This document shows, in pieces, positions 15,336 through 21,800 of a stretch of DNA of 36,280 nt. Location of the stretch: positions 1 to 36,280 of the IMG/VR virus record IMGVR_UViG_3300032050_000401, one strand, 5' to 3'. A program made the position numbers and the translations under genes. A model generated the notes under the pieces. The model did no database searches. It was not told the origin of the DNA and saw only the letters and a program-made list of their open reading frames with translations. The DNA comes from a virus. Position 1 is the stretch's first letter; every line of letters begins with the position of its first letter.

Positions 15336-16219
15336 GCGGCCGCCTCGATGCGGCCGGGGAACAGCGCCGCGACGGCGTCGGCCAAGTTGCGCCGGGCCTG
15401 TTCGGCGTTGTCGGCCCGGGGCAGGACGTAGGACACCGGCGGGATCATGCCGGCGCCGGCGGCATCGGTCACGGCCTTCCGGATGCCGTCCGGCTTCAGA
15501 CACTTGCCCATCGACTCTTGCTGTTCCATTGGAACGGTCCAGAGCGTTTGGAATCCCAGCGACCGATACACGCCAGCGTGTCCGATCACGGCCGCGACAA
15601 GGTCCGCCCGTAGCGGCTCCTCGGCCCGCTTGAGCATCATATCCACCATCTGGGTGTAGCCGTGGCGGTTGTAAGTCACGGTGCCATCGATGGCGCGCAG
15701 CTCGACCCGATAGCCGGCCGCTTCGAGCGCGTCGGCGAGGACGATGGCTTGCAGCGCGTTCCAGATAAGCGCCTCGTGTTCAACGGCGGCGCTCGCCATC
15801 CATCCGGCCGACAGACTGATGACGGCCGGGTCATCGACCCGCACCGGGGCGCGGCGGGTCCATGCGGCATCCCAGTTGCCAGCCAGCGCGGCGTCGATGC
15901 GCAGCTCCTCGCCCTCGTCGCCCGTGATGCGGCGCCGGCGGGTGATGGTCCCGGCCGGAATGGCGCCGGCCAGTTGGTCCCGGAGCTCCTCGGCCCGGTC
16001 GGCGCCTTCCTGCCAGCCCGCCGCGAACAGCTGGCGGGCCTCCTCGACGCTGCCCAGCCAGCCAGTCCAGCTGCCGCCCATGTGGCCGGCGGCCTTGGCA
16101 AACCCTGCCCGGTTGCACGACGGGGCGTCGGCCGCGCTCAGGGTGGCCAGCGTGGCCACGTCGAGCCGGGTGGTGGTGAGCTTCAGCGCATCGTTGACGG
16201 CATGGACGGTGCGGTTCAT
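15332..16219 (-). CDS. Partner protein of the AAA+ ATPase, DUF7192-like
   Basis: A 295-residue protein whose ATG (16219) overlaps the stop of the ATPase gene. The N-terminal part contains HMGGSWTGWLGSVEEARQLF and AAGWQEGADRAEEL, a pattern I associate with phage proteins (DUF7192-type) encoded next to MoxR/CobS-like ATPases. The central part (PAVISLSAGWMASAAVEHEAL, LADALEAAGYRVELRAIDGT) has the alternating strand-helix rhythm of a von Willebrand A-like fold, but a full DxSxS metal site is not seen. The closest is SLSAGW. By analogy with CobT or VWA partners, it may be remodelled by, or recruit substrate for, the ATPase. Function unknown. Confidence 0.6.
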   Translation of the reverse strand: MNRTVHAVNDALKLTTTRLDVATLATLSAADAPSCNRAGFAKAAGHMGGSWTGWLGSVEEARQLFAAGWQEGADRAEELRDQLAGAIPAGTITRRRRITGDEGEELRIDAALAGNWDAAWTRRAPVRVDDPAVISLSAGWMASAAVEHEALIWNALQAIVLADALEAAGYRVELRAIDGTVTYNRHGYTQMVDMMLKRAEEPLRADLVAAVIGHAGVYRSLGFQTLWTVPMEQQESMGKCLKPDGIRKAVTDAAGAGMIPPVSYVLPRADNAEQARRNLADAVAALFPGRIEAAA

Positions 16220-17595
16220 GACGCCACCCCGCACGCCTTCAGGTCCGCGTCAGTCCATCCGGAGAGTTGAGCCCGCACCGCATCCGCGACCGGGACACCG
16301 TGGCACACGTGCGCCATCTCGGCCCGCTCGATCATGCGGCCGGTGACCCAGCGACGGAGCCCCAAGCTCCGAACCCTGGCGCGGATCACGTGGAACGTGT
16401 CCACGATGGCCGGAACCGAACAGAGCGACCGTTCCAGCTCGGCGTCGTAATCGCAGTCGAGCACAACCCAGCGGTCCAAGCTGGCGGCGTCGAGCTGCGA
16501 CCGGCCGGTGTAGAGCCGGCTAGCACCGGTGCCGTACGTGTTCATAGCGCTGAACAGGATGAAATCCGGGTGCCGCTCGATCACCTCCCCGCTCGGCGCG
16601 GCCCAGCGCTTCGCCTCAAACATCCCGTTCGCGGCGGTGAGGACGTTCGCGTCCAACCCGTCCATTTCGTCGAGCAGGAAGACGCCACCGTTCCGGAAGT
16701 AGTCCACCAGCTCGGACGCTCTGTACACTTCCTCGCCGGTGTTTAGGTTCGGCGTCATGCGGCCGAACAGCTTGGACTCCGCGACGCCCCCGGAGCAGCT
16801 AAAGGGATGGAAGCGGAGTCCCAGCGCGGCGGCCACCTGCTCCGCCAGCGTGCTCTTGCCGGTGCCGGCGTCGCCAACCAGCGCGACGTTGAACCGGAGC
16901 CCGTTGCGCCGGGTGGATGCGGCCCAGCGCAGCGCCTCGGCAAGCAACACATGCGCCGTGCCTTCCGTCTCGCGCTCCGGGAGGTCGTTGATCCGGACCC
17001 GGACCGTGGGGGCGCCGGTCGGCCGGCTGGCAAGTTCGGCCTCCAGTGCCGCAATCCGGGCGCCAACCCGGGCATCGACAACAGCGGCCAGCAGGGCGTC
17101 GAGCGACCCGGCAGCGGCCGGGGCGGGGGCAGGGGCGGACGGGGTCGCGGTCAAAGCGTTCAGCATGGCGGGGGGCTCGGTTGTGGTGGACGTGGTGGAC
17201 GTGGTGGACGTGCCGGGGAGCGGCATTCCGGGGAGCGGCGGGGCGCCGCGATGGTTCACAAGGTGCGCCGCTTCGACCTGTACCATGGCGGCGGTGATCT
17301 TGCCAGACTTCGGGGTCTTCCAAACGAACGCGACGAACGCGAAGCGGGCGTCATCTTCTACGGCGCTGACGATGCCCCGGGTACCCTCCGGGATGGTGAC
17401 GGGAAACCGGGCAGATGGGCCCAACACGGCATCCACGGTGCCGGTGTAGCCGTAGGTTGTCAGCGTGGCCAGTACGTCGGCCGGGGCGGTTGGCGTCATC
17501 CATCCCCGGGCGTCGGGGATGGCGGCGCCGAGCTTGACCTGCCGGCCGGGCACGAGCCCGGCCAGCGTGTCGAGAGGGTAGCGATCGAGGGTCAT
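16216..17595 (-). CDS. MoxR/CobS-like AAA+ ATPase
   Basis: A 459-residue protein, first gene of the minus operon. The start at 17595 is the first Met after the promoter; an AGGAG lies 12 bases upstream, which is long. Residues 1-115 form a beta-rich N-terminal domain of unknown role. Residues 120-165 are a Ser/Thr/Pro linker made by short tandem repeats. The ATPase follows: Walker A GDAGTGKS (241-248), Walker B VFLLDEMD (305-312), sensor-1 Asn352 (FSAMNTYGTG) and an arginine-finger candidate in SLDRW (372-376). The closest families are MoxR, CobS and phage relatives, which remodel proteins or metal-chelatase complexes as hexamers. The fold is certain; the substrate is not. Confidence 0.82.
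   Translation of the reverse strand: MTLDRYPLDTLAGLVPGRQVKLGAAIPDARGWMTPTAPADVLATLTTYGYTGTVDAVLGPSARFPVTIPEGTRGIVSAVEDDARFAFVAFVWKTPKSGKITAAMVQVEAAHLVNHRGAPPLPGMPLPGTSTTSTTSTTTEPPAMLNALTATPSAPAPAPAAAGSLDALLAAVVDARVGARIAALEAELASRPTGAPTVRVRINDLPERETEGTAHVLLAEALRWAASTRRNGLRFNVALVGDAGTGKSTLAEQVAAALGLRFHPFSCSGGVAESKLFGRMTPNLNTGEEVYRASELVDYFRNGGVFLLDEMDGLDANVLTAANGMFEAKRWAAPSGEVIERHPDFILFSAMNTYGTGASRLYTGRSQLDAASLDRWVVLDCDYDAELERSLCSVPAIVDTFHVIRARVRSLGLRRWVTGRMIERAEMAHVCHGVPVADAVRAQLSGWTDADLKACGVAS
17183..17239 (-). repeat. In-frame minisatellites in the AAA+ linker
   Basis: Three perfect copies of the plus-strand 9-mer GTGGTGGAC (17183-17209) encode a TSTTSTTST run. They are followed by two copies of CCGGGGAGCGGC spaced 15 bases apart (17213-17224, 17228-17239) encoding PLPGMPLPG. 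Because unit lengths are multiples of three, copy-number change would alter linker length without frameshift. Confidence 0.75.
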
Positions 17596-17651
17596 GGTTG
17601 GCGGGGGCTCCTGTTGAGTGTCTCGGCCCGGGCGATTCCCGGGCCGGACAG

Positions 17652-17681
17652 ATGGTAGCACCGGGCCGGGTGTCTTGTCAA
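17652..17681 (-). promoter_or_regulatory. Leftward sigma70-like promoter of the AAA+ operon
   Basis: On the minus strand a perfect TTGACA (-35, 17681-17676) is followed after 18 bases by TACCAT (-10, 17657-17652, four of six matches). It points toward the ATPase gene, whose start is 57 bases downstream of the -10. It is the best promoter match in the region. Confidence 0.62.
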
Positions 17682-17775
17682 GTACAATGTTCTGCCATCC
17701 TCGAAAGCTGGTACGCATCGTATCAACGGCAAGCGCCGGATCCCTCCGGATGCCATGGCCAGCGCCGGCCGGGGA

Positions 17776-17957
17776 CTGGCAAACGTAGGGGGCGCCGGGT
17801 TGGCGATCGGTGGCGCGGCTGGCGCGTGGACGGCTTGGCTTGCTGGCGAACGGTGGCGCTCTCCCTCCCGGCCGAGGCCCTCCCGGGCGTGCGCGAGTCC
17901 GTAGGATGGCGCCGAGCGCCCTCGGCTGGCTGGTTCGCTGGCAAACGCTGGCAAACG
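17776..17957 (+). repeat. Iteron-like decamers CTGGC(A/G)AACG
   Basis: Four copies lie in one non-coding stretch: 17776-17785, 17843-17852 (with G), and two back-to-back at 17938-17947 and 17948-17957. All are in the same orientation. The decamer also occurs by chance in coding sequence (for example near 26239), so the signal is the clustering rather than the word itself. Direct repeats of this kind are typical of initiator or terminase binding sites. Confidence 0.45.
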
Positions 17958-18120
17958 GCCCGGGCGCGTCAGGGCGGCGCGGCGCTGGGCGCGGCGCAGG
18001 GCGGAAGACGCGCGGCGTGCGCAGGCGCGTGCTGGCGCGTGCGCAAGCGCGGGGGTGGGGGGGGTGTCCCCCGGACGCGGGCCGCCGGATTGCTGCACCA
18101 CCCTCATCCGGCCAGTGTTC

Positions 18121-18202
18121 GCGTGGTACAAGTCAACGCAGCTAGCGCGGGTGGCTGGCGCGGTGTAGCCTCAGCGCATGGGGCGCGTGGTACAACTCAA
18201 CG
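18121..18202 (+). repeat. Near-perfect 18-base direct repeat before TerS
   Basis: GCGTGGTACAAGTCAACG (18121-18138) and GCGTGGTACAACTCAACG (18185-18202) differ at one base and are 64 bases apart. The second copy touches the GGAGGAGG ribosome binding site of TerS. Each contains TGGTACAA, an extended -10-like sequence, though no -35 is seen. They may be operators, tandem promoters or terminase recognition sites. Confidence 0.6.
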
Positions 18203-18214
18203 GAGGAGGCGCGG

Positions 18215-18685
18215 ATGGCGATGGCGAAGGAGGCGGCGGTCCCGGCGGTGTTGAGCGCGATGGCGGAGGGGAAGACGCTCAAGGAGGCGGTGAAGGCGCT
18301 GGACGTGGGCGTGTCGCACGGGACGGTGCGGCGCTGGGTGGATGAGCGCCCGGAGTGGGTGGAGGGGTACCAGCGGGCGAAGAAGCTGATGGCGGCGGCG
18401 CTGGCGGAGGAGGCGATCCAGGTGGCGCGGGAGACCACGAATCATTCCAGCGCGGCGGATCGGCTGCTGATTGACACGTTGAAGTGGGCGGCGGCGAAGG
18501 CCAACCCGGCGGAGTACGGGGAGCGCCAGACGGTGGAGCATCAGGGCGCCCAGACGTTACAAGTCAAGGTGGTGGAAGAGGAAGCGCCGAAGCTGACGCC
18601 GGAAACGGCCCGACGAATAGGCGCGGAAGTGTCCAGTATGCTGGTTGCGCAGGTAGTGACGCCGGCCTTACCGGCCGGAGAGTAA
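18215..18685 (+). CDS. terS: Terminase small subunit
   Basis: A 156-residue protein with GGAGGAGG (18202-18209) five bases before ATG 18215 (a second ATG at 18221 would remove two residues). Residues 18-45 form an HTH (KTLKEAVKALDVGVSHGTVR). Then come a helical oligomerisation region (WVEGYQRAKKLMAAALAEEA) and the block AADRLLIDTLKWAAAKANPA followed by EYGERQTVEHQG, a familiar signature of small terminase subunits of the HTH type. It binds the packaging site as a ring and hands DNA to the large subunit. Position two genes before capsid assembly and directly ahead of TerL agrees. The tail is acidic and loosely structured, as expected for TerL contact. Confidence 0.85.
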   Translation: MAMAKEAAVPAVLSAMAEGKTLKEAVKALDVGVSHGTVRRWVDERPEWVEGYQRAKKLMAAALAEEAIQVARETTNHSSAADRLLIDTLKWAAAKANPAEYGERQTVEHQGAQTLQVKVVEEEAPKLTPETARRIGAEVSSMLVAQVVTPALPAGE

Positions 18686-18706
18686 ACCCAATCCCTTCTG
18701 CGCATT

Positions 18707-18743
18707 CTGTCAGAAATGACAGGTATGACGCTACAGTCATACC
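18707..18743. promoter_or_regulatory. Two adjoining palindromes, candidate operator or hairpins
   Basis: CTGTCA-GAAA-TGACAG (18707-18722, six-base arms) directly abuts GGTATGAC-GCTACA-GTCATACC (18722-18743, eight-base arms); both are perfect. The TGAC core is shared by both. There is no T-run after either. Two dimer-binding sites side by side, about 20 bases centre to centre, fit cooperative protein binding upstream of a promoter. Confidence 0.6.
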
Positions 18744-18807
18744 AGAGAAAACCCGAAAGATAGATTAGGAAACGATTAAGACTTGATTACGTTTTGATGA
18801 AGCCTAC

Positions 18808-18835
18808 TTGACACACTCTGCGCACCCCATACCCT
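18808..18835 (+). promoter_or_regulatory. Possible promoter for TerL and downstream genes
   Basis: A perfect -35 TTGACA (18808-18813) is followed after 16 bases by a weak -10, TACCCT (18830-18835). The weak -10 leaves room for an activator, and palindromes lie 65 bases upstream. The -10 is a poor match, so confidence is modest. Confidence 0.4.
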
Positions 18836-18941
18836 CCAGTGGGGGGGAGGGGGGCCGGGACGAGCGAGGGTAAAGCCGGAGCGCTGAAGCGAAGCGAAGC
18901 GGAGCGAGAAGCGCGGAGGTACCGAGCGAGTCCCAACGTAA

Positions 18942-18962
18942 ACGAGTTAACGAGTTAACGAG
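18942..18962 (+). repeat. Tandem ACGAGTTA repeat at the TerL translation start
   Basis: ACGAGTTA occurs at 18942-18949 and 18950-18957, with a partial third ACGAG at 18958-18962, whose GAGG (18960-18963) serves as ribosome binding site for ATG 18968. Each junction makes a GTTAAC palindrome. Confidence 0.65.
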
Positions 18963-18967
18963 GCGCA

Positions 18968-20293
18968 ATGCCATCGAAAGCCAAACCGTCGGGCGGGGAG
19001 GTGCAGGTCGTGCTGGCCCGGCGGCATCCGGGGCAGCAGGAGATCGTGATGCATCCGGCCCGGTTCAAGGTGGTGATGTGTGGGCGCCGGTTTGGGAAGA
19101 CGGCGCTGGGGGTCCGGGAGGCCTGTGACGCGGCCTTGGCGGGGCAGCCGGTAGGCTGGTTTGCGCCGACGTATAAGTACGTGTTGGAGGTGTGGCGGGA
19201 GCTGTTGCAGCGCCTCAAGCCGGTGATTGGGCGGTCCAACGATCAGGAGCGCCGGATTGAGTTGGTGACGGGCGGGGTGATCGAGATGTGGACGATGGAT
19301 ACCCCGGATCCCGGCCTTGGGCGCAAATACAAGCTGGCGATCATCGATGAGGCGGGGATCGTCCCGGAGCTGCTGGACCTCTGGCAGCGGGCGATCCGAC
19401 CGACGTTGGTGGATCTCTCCGGCGGCGCCATGTTCTTAGGCACGCCCCGAGGGCGCCGGCACGGGTTTGTCGTGCTGTTCAACCGGGGAAACGACCCGAA
19501 CGAGCCCAACTGGGCCAGTTTCCGGGCCAAAACGCTGGACAACCCGTTTATCCCGCCGGAGGAAGTCGAATCGGCCCGGAAGGAGCTACCGCCGGAGGTG
19601 TTTGCGCAGGAGTTCGAGGGCATCCCGACCGACGATGGCGCCAATCCCTTCGGGTTGGAGGCCATCCGGCGGGCGATAGGACCGCTGAGTCCGGACAAGC
19701 CAGTCGTGTACGGGGTCGATTTGGCCCGGTCGATGGACTATACGGTGGTGATTGGGCTGGATGCGTACCGGAAAGTGGCGTGTGTGGACCGATGGCAGGC
19801 GCCGTGGGCCGAAACCAAGGCCAAAATCCGGGCGCTGGTGGGGCAAACGCCCATCGTGGCGGACGCCACGGGCGTCGGCGACGCCATCGTGGCCGATTTG
19901 CAGGGGATGGGGGTGGATGTGACCCCCCATGTCTTCACCCAGCCGTCCAAACTGCGCCTGATGCAGCGGTTGGTGGCGGCGTTCCAGGGGTCCGAACTGA
20001 CGATTCCGGACGGGTGGCTGATCGGGGAGCTGGAATCGTTCGAGTTTATGTATACGGCCACCGGGGTGCGCTATGAGGCCCCCTCCGGGTTCCATGATGA
20101 CGGCGTCATGGCCTTGGCGCTGGCCCTGTACGGGTGGGACCGGGTGCAAGGGGTGGTCCCAGAAGCGCCCCCGGGCTTGCGTTTTGTCGGGGATGACCCC
20201 AATGTGGATGTGGACAACTCGGACGGCGGTGTGGACAACCGTCGGCGGGTGATCGCGGGCGACTTTGCGGCGCAACTTCCCGGAGTGTGGTGA
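18968..20293 (+). CDS. terL: Terminase large subunit
   Basis: A 441-residue protein. ATPase half: Walker A-like CGRRFGKT (38-45), Walker B LAIIDEAG (123-130) and coupling motif LGTPRG (157-162). Nuclease half with RNase H-like fold: GVDLARSMDY (D251), VADATGVGD (D299) and FHDDGVMALALA (D377/D378). It pumps DNA into the prohead through the portal and cuts it. The length is usual for compact podovirus/siphovirus terminases. All catalytic positions are present, so it should be active. The start has GAGG four bases upstream. The C-terminal 40 residues are acidic and variable. The stop overlaps an HNH endonuclease gene (TGATG). Confidence 0.95.
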   Translation: MPSKAKPSGGEVQVVLARRHPGQQEIVMHPARFKVVMCGRRFGKTALGVREACDAALAGQPVGWFAPTYKYVLEVWRELLQRLKPVIGRSNDQERRIELVTGGVIEMWTMDTPDPGLGRKYKLAIIDEAGIVPELLDLWQRAIRPTLVDLSGGAMFLGTPRGRRHGFVVLFNRGNDPNEPNWASFRAKTLDNPFIPPEEVESARKELPPEVFAQEFEGIPTDDGANPFGLEAIRRAIGPLSPDKPVVYGVDLARSMDYTVVIGLDAYRKVACVDRWQAPWAETKAKIRALVGQTPIVADATGVGDAIVADLQGMGVDVTPHVFTQPSKLRLMQRLVAAFQGSELTIPDGWLIGELESFEFMYTATGVRYEAPSGFHDDGVMALALALYGWDRVQGVVPEAPPGLRFVGDDPNVDVDNSDGGVDNRRRVIAGDFAAQLPGVW

Positions 20294-20748
20294 TGGCGAG
20301 CCTTTCTCAGCGTTTCCTTGCAAAGTTTCAGGAAGTGCCTGAGATCGGGTGCTGGATTTGGACTGCGTATGTAGACAAAAACGGCTATGGACAGATTACG
20401 ATCAATAGGCGTCACTACAGAGCGCATCGTGTATCATACGAATCGCGTTTTGGTACGATCCCTGATGGTCTTGTTGTTGACCATTTGTGTCGTCAGCCAA
20501 GTTGTGTGAACCCTGACCATCTCCGTGCGGTTACCAACAGAGAAAACTTGATGGCCGAAGGCAGTTTGGCTTTAGCTAAACGTCAGGCAGAGCAAACACA
20601 CTGCAAACGGTGTGGGTCTGAGCTGATTCAGATGTCAGGTCAGCGAGGATGCCTTCCGTGCAAGCGTGAACGCTGGAAAAAAGAAAACCATCGCCGCGCT
20701 CAACTTCTTCGCGCAAAGAAAGCCACTGCCGTTTTATCGGAGTCCTGA
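20293..20748 (+). CDS. Free-standing HNH homing endonuclease
   Basis: A 151-residue protein; ATG 20293 has GGAG seven bases upstream and shares one base with the TerL stop. The N-terminal half carries GCWIWTAYVDKNGYGQI and HRVSYE; the HNH core is VVDHLCRQPSCVNPDHLRAV (D63, H64, N73, H76), with C66/C71 as structural zinc ligands; a second zinc knuckle is CKRC (104-107) and CLPC (120-123). HNH_3-type homing endonucleases of this form cut DNA near their own insertion site to spread. GC content over two sample lines is about 48%, against about 70% in TerL, which suggests recent arrival from elsewhere. HNH genes next to terminase can also assist packaging, so a domesticated role is possible. Confidence 0.88.
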   Translation: MASLSQRFLAKFQEVPEIGCWIWTAYVDKNGYGQITINRRHYRAHRVSYESRFGTIPDGLVVDHLCRQPSCVNPDHLRAVTNRENLMAEGSLALAKRQAEQTHCKRCGSELIQMSGQRGCLPCKRERWKKENHRRAQLLRAKKATAVLSES

Positions 20749-20750
20749 CG

Positions 20751-21086
20751 ATGAAGAAAAGAGTTTCCGGCATGGACGCCGTGATTGCCAAGACCGGCAA
20801 GCGGCGCATGATGGCCCGGCGCAAAGGCCCGCCCGGTGTGGCGATCATGATCGCCATGGGCGCCCCGAAGGGCGCCATGAAGGGCGAAAAGCCCGAGCTG
20901 AAGGACGAACTCGACGCCTCGAAGGGCGAGGGGATGTCCAAGGCGAAGAAGATTGCCGCGCTGGAAGAGAAAATCGGCTACTTGAAGGCCGAACTCGCCC
21001 TCCTCAAAGAAGGCATGAACGACTCGGAGGACGAAAACGAGTCGGACATGGAGGAAGAGGACGCGATGGAGGACGAGGAGGACTAA
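20751..21086 (+). CDS. Unknown protein with basic N-terminus and acidic C-terminus
   Basis: A 111-residue protein with GGAG upstream of ATG 20751. Residues 8-30 are basic (AKTGKRRMMARRKGPP), 30-45 weakly hydrophobic (GVAIMIAMGAPKGAMKG), 62-88 helical coiled coil (KAKKIAALEEKIGYLKAELA), and the last 22 residues almost all Asp/Glu. Such a charge split suits a small virion or scaffold-like protein that contacts DNA. No family is recognised. Confidence 0.6.
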   Translation: MKKRVSGMDAVIAKTGKRRMMARRKGPPGVAIMIAMGAPKGAMKGEKPELKDELDASKGEGMSKAKKIAALEEKIGYLKAELALLKEGMNDSEDENESDMEEEDAMEDEED

Positions 21087-21359
21087 ATGCCCTCCACGCC
21101 TGTCTGGCAGCGGAAAGCCGGCCAAAATCCAGCCGGCGGCTTAAATGCCGCTGGCCGCGCTTCCCTCAAAGCGGAAGGGCGGGACATCAAACCGCCGGTG
21201 AAGCAGGCGGAAGCGGCGAAAAGCCCAGCCAAAGCGAAGCGCCGGATTGCCTTCTGTAAGCGGATGCAAGGCATGAAAGCCAAACTCACCAGCGCGAAGA
21301 CGGCCAACGACCCCAACTCGCGCATCAACAAGAGCCTGCGGGCATGGGACTGTGACTGA
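21087..21359 (+). CDS. DUF6321-like conserved small protein
   Basis: A 90-residue basic protein starting directly after the previous stop. It shows WQRKAGQNPAGGLNAAGRAS, then FCKRMQGMKAKLTSAKTAND, then PNSRINKSLRAWDC. This 'GLN..GRAS ... R..FC.RM.GM...LT..K...DP.S..N..LR.W.C' pattern is a widespread small phage protein (DUF6321), commonly near terminase and portal genes; its role is not established. The family match is clear. Confidence 0.78.
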   Translation: MPSTPVWQRKAGQNPAGGLNAAGRASLKAEGRDIKPPVKQAEAAKSPAKAKRRIAFCKRMQGMKAKLTSAKTANDPNSRINKSLRAWDCD

Positions 21360-21369
21360 TGCCCACCAA

Positions 21370-21443
21370 CAGGCGCGTGGCTCATTCGGTAGGAGCACCG
21401 GACTGTGACCCCGGGGAAGTGGGTTCGAATCCCACCCGCCTGA
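21370..21443 (+). tRNA. tRNA-His (GTG anticodon), with irregular acceptor stem
   Basis: A cloverleaf can be drawn: acceptor 5' CAGGCG(C)G with 3' CCGCCTG (21436-21442), D arm GCTC/GAGC, anticodon stem CCGG/CCGG with loop CTGTGAC (21403-21409, anticodon GTG 21405-21407), T arm GTGGG-TTCGAAT-CCCAC. The 5' acceptor strand holds one extra C (bulge, or a C-C mismatch at pair 7), and 31-39 is A-C. The G(-1):C73 pair needed for normal histidine identity is absent (A73), and no CCA is encoded. It may be functional but atypical, or decaying. Confidence 0.8.
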
Positions 21444-21471
21444 TACCCTTTTCTTTTACGGATGGTCTCTG

Positions 21472-21798
21472 ATGCCAAACTATCGGAATAGCATCAACGG
21501 ATCGATTGCGGCGAACGCCGGCACGGTGGTCCTGCCCTATCGCCAGTTCTCCAATGGCGCCATCGGGGTGCAGATCACCGGCACGTTCAGCGGGACGCTG
21601 CAGTTCGAGATGACGATTGACGGGACCAACTACGTCGCCGTCCAGACGCAGAGCGTGACGACCGGCACGATCAGCACGACCACCACCACGACCGGCGTGT
21701 TCCGGTTCGAGGCGGTCGGTGCGCTGGCGGTGCGGGTGAACGCCACGGCGTGGACGAGCGGGACGGCGACGGTGACGCTGGTCGGACTGGACGGCTGA
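21472..21798 (+). CDS. Small beta-rich virion protein
   Basis: A 108-residue protein starting after the tRNA. It is dominated by Thr/Gly/Val strands (GVQITGTFSGTLQFEMTIDG, TNYVAVQTQSVTTGT, TATVTLVGLDG), the look of a jelly-roll decoration or fibre-associated protein. The pattern 'G...Q..GTFSGTL.FE.T.DGTN...' occurs in small phage virion proteins. It precedes a large modular spike gene and may help attach or trimerise it. Function inferred from composition and position. Confidence 0.6.
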   Translation: MPNYRNSINGSIAANAGTVVLPYRQFSNGAIGVQITGTFSGTLQFEMTIDGTNYVAVQTQSVTTGTISTTTTTTGVFRFEAVGALAVRVNATAWTSGTATVTLVGLDG

Positions 21799-21800
21799 CG

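Larger units (their letters stand above)
17596..18214. other. Divergent intergenic region, possible origin/regulatory block
   Basis: These 619 bases lie between the starts of the leftward ATPase operon and the rightward packaging operon. Open frames on both strands here have low-complexity Arg/Gly/Ala composition, no ribosome binding site and no family resemblance, so no gene is called. It holds the leftward promoter, iteron-like decamers, a G-run near 18050-18064 with a small GGGG/CCCC hairpin, and a pair of 18-base direct repeats before TerS. An origin, packaging site or non-coding RNA are all possible. Confidence 0.55.
18686..18967. other. Structured TerS-TerL spacer
   Basis: These 282 bases have no credible gene. 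They are markedly AT-richer between about 18690 and 18810 than their surroundings. In order they hold two adjacent palindromes, a TTGACA element, a CCCTCC/GGAGGG hairpin with long G-runs (18832-18851), GAAGC repeated three times (18886-18900) within a purine-rich stretch, and tandem ACGAGTTA repeats before TerL. Phages rarely leave this much space between terminase genes; a packaging site, origin or TerL promoter region is likely. Confidence 0.6.

Noticed and set aside
17598-18254. A 218-codon plus-strand frame over the divergent intergenic region
   Set aside because: It is Gly/Arg-rich low complexity, has no ribosome binding site, lacks family resemblance and runs into TerS in another frame; the 179-codon minus-strand frame there has the same faults.
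18661-18678. CCGGCC/GGCCGG hairpin at the end of TerS as a terminator
   Set aside because: It lies inside the coding sequence, has short arms and no T-run; kept only as background GC structure.
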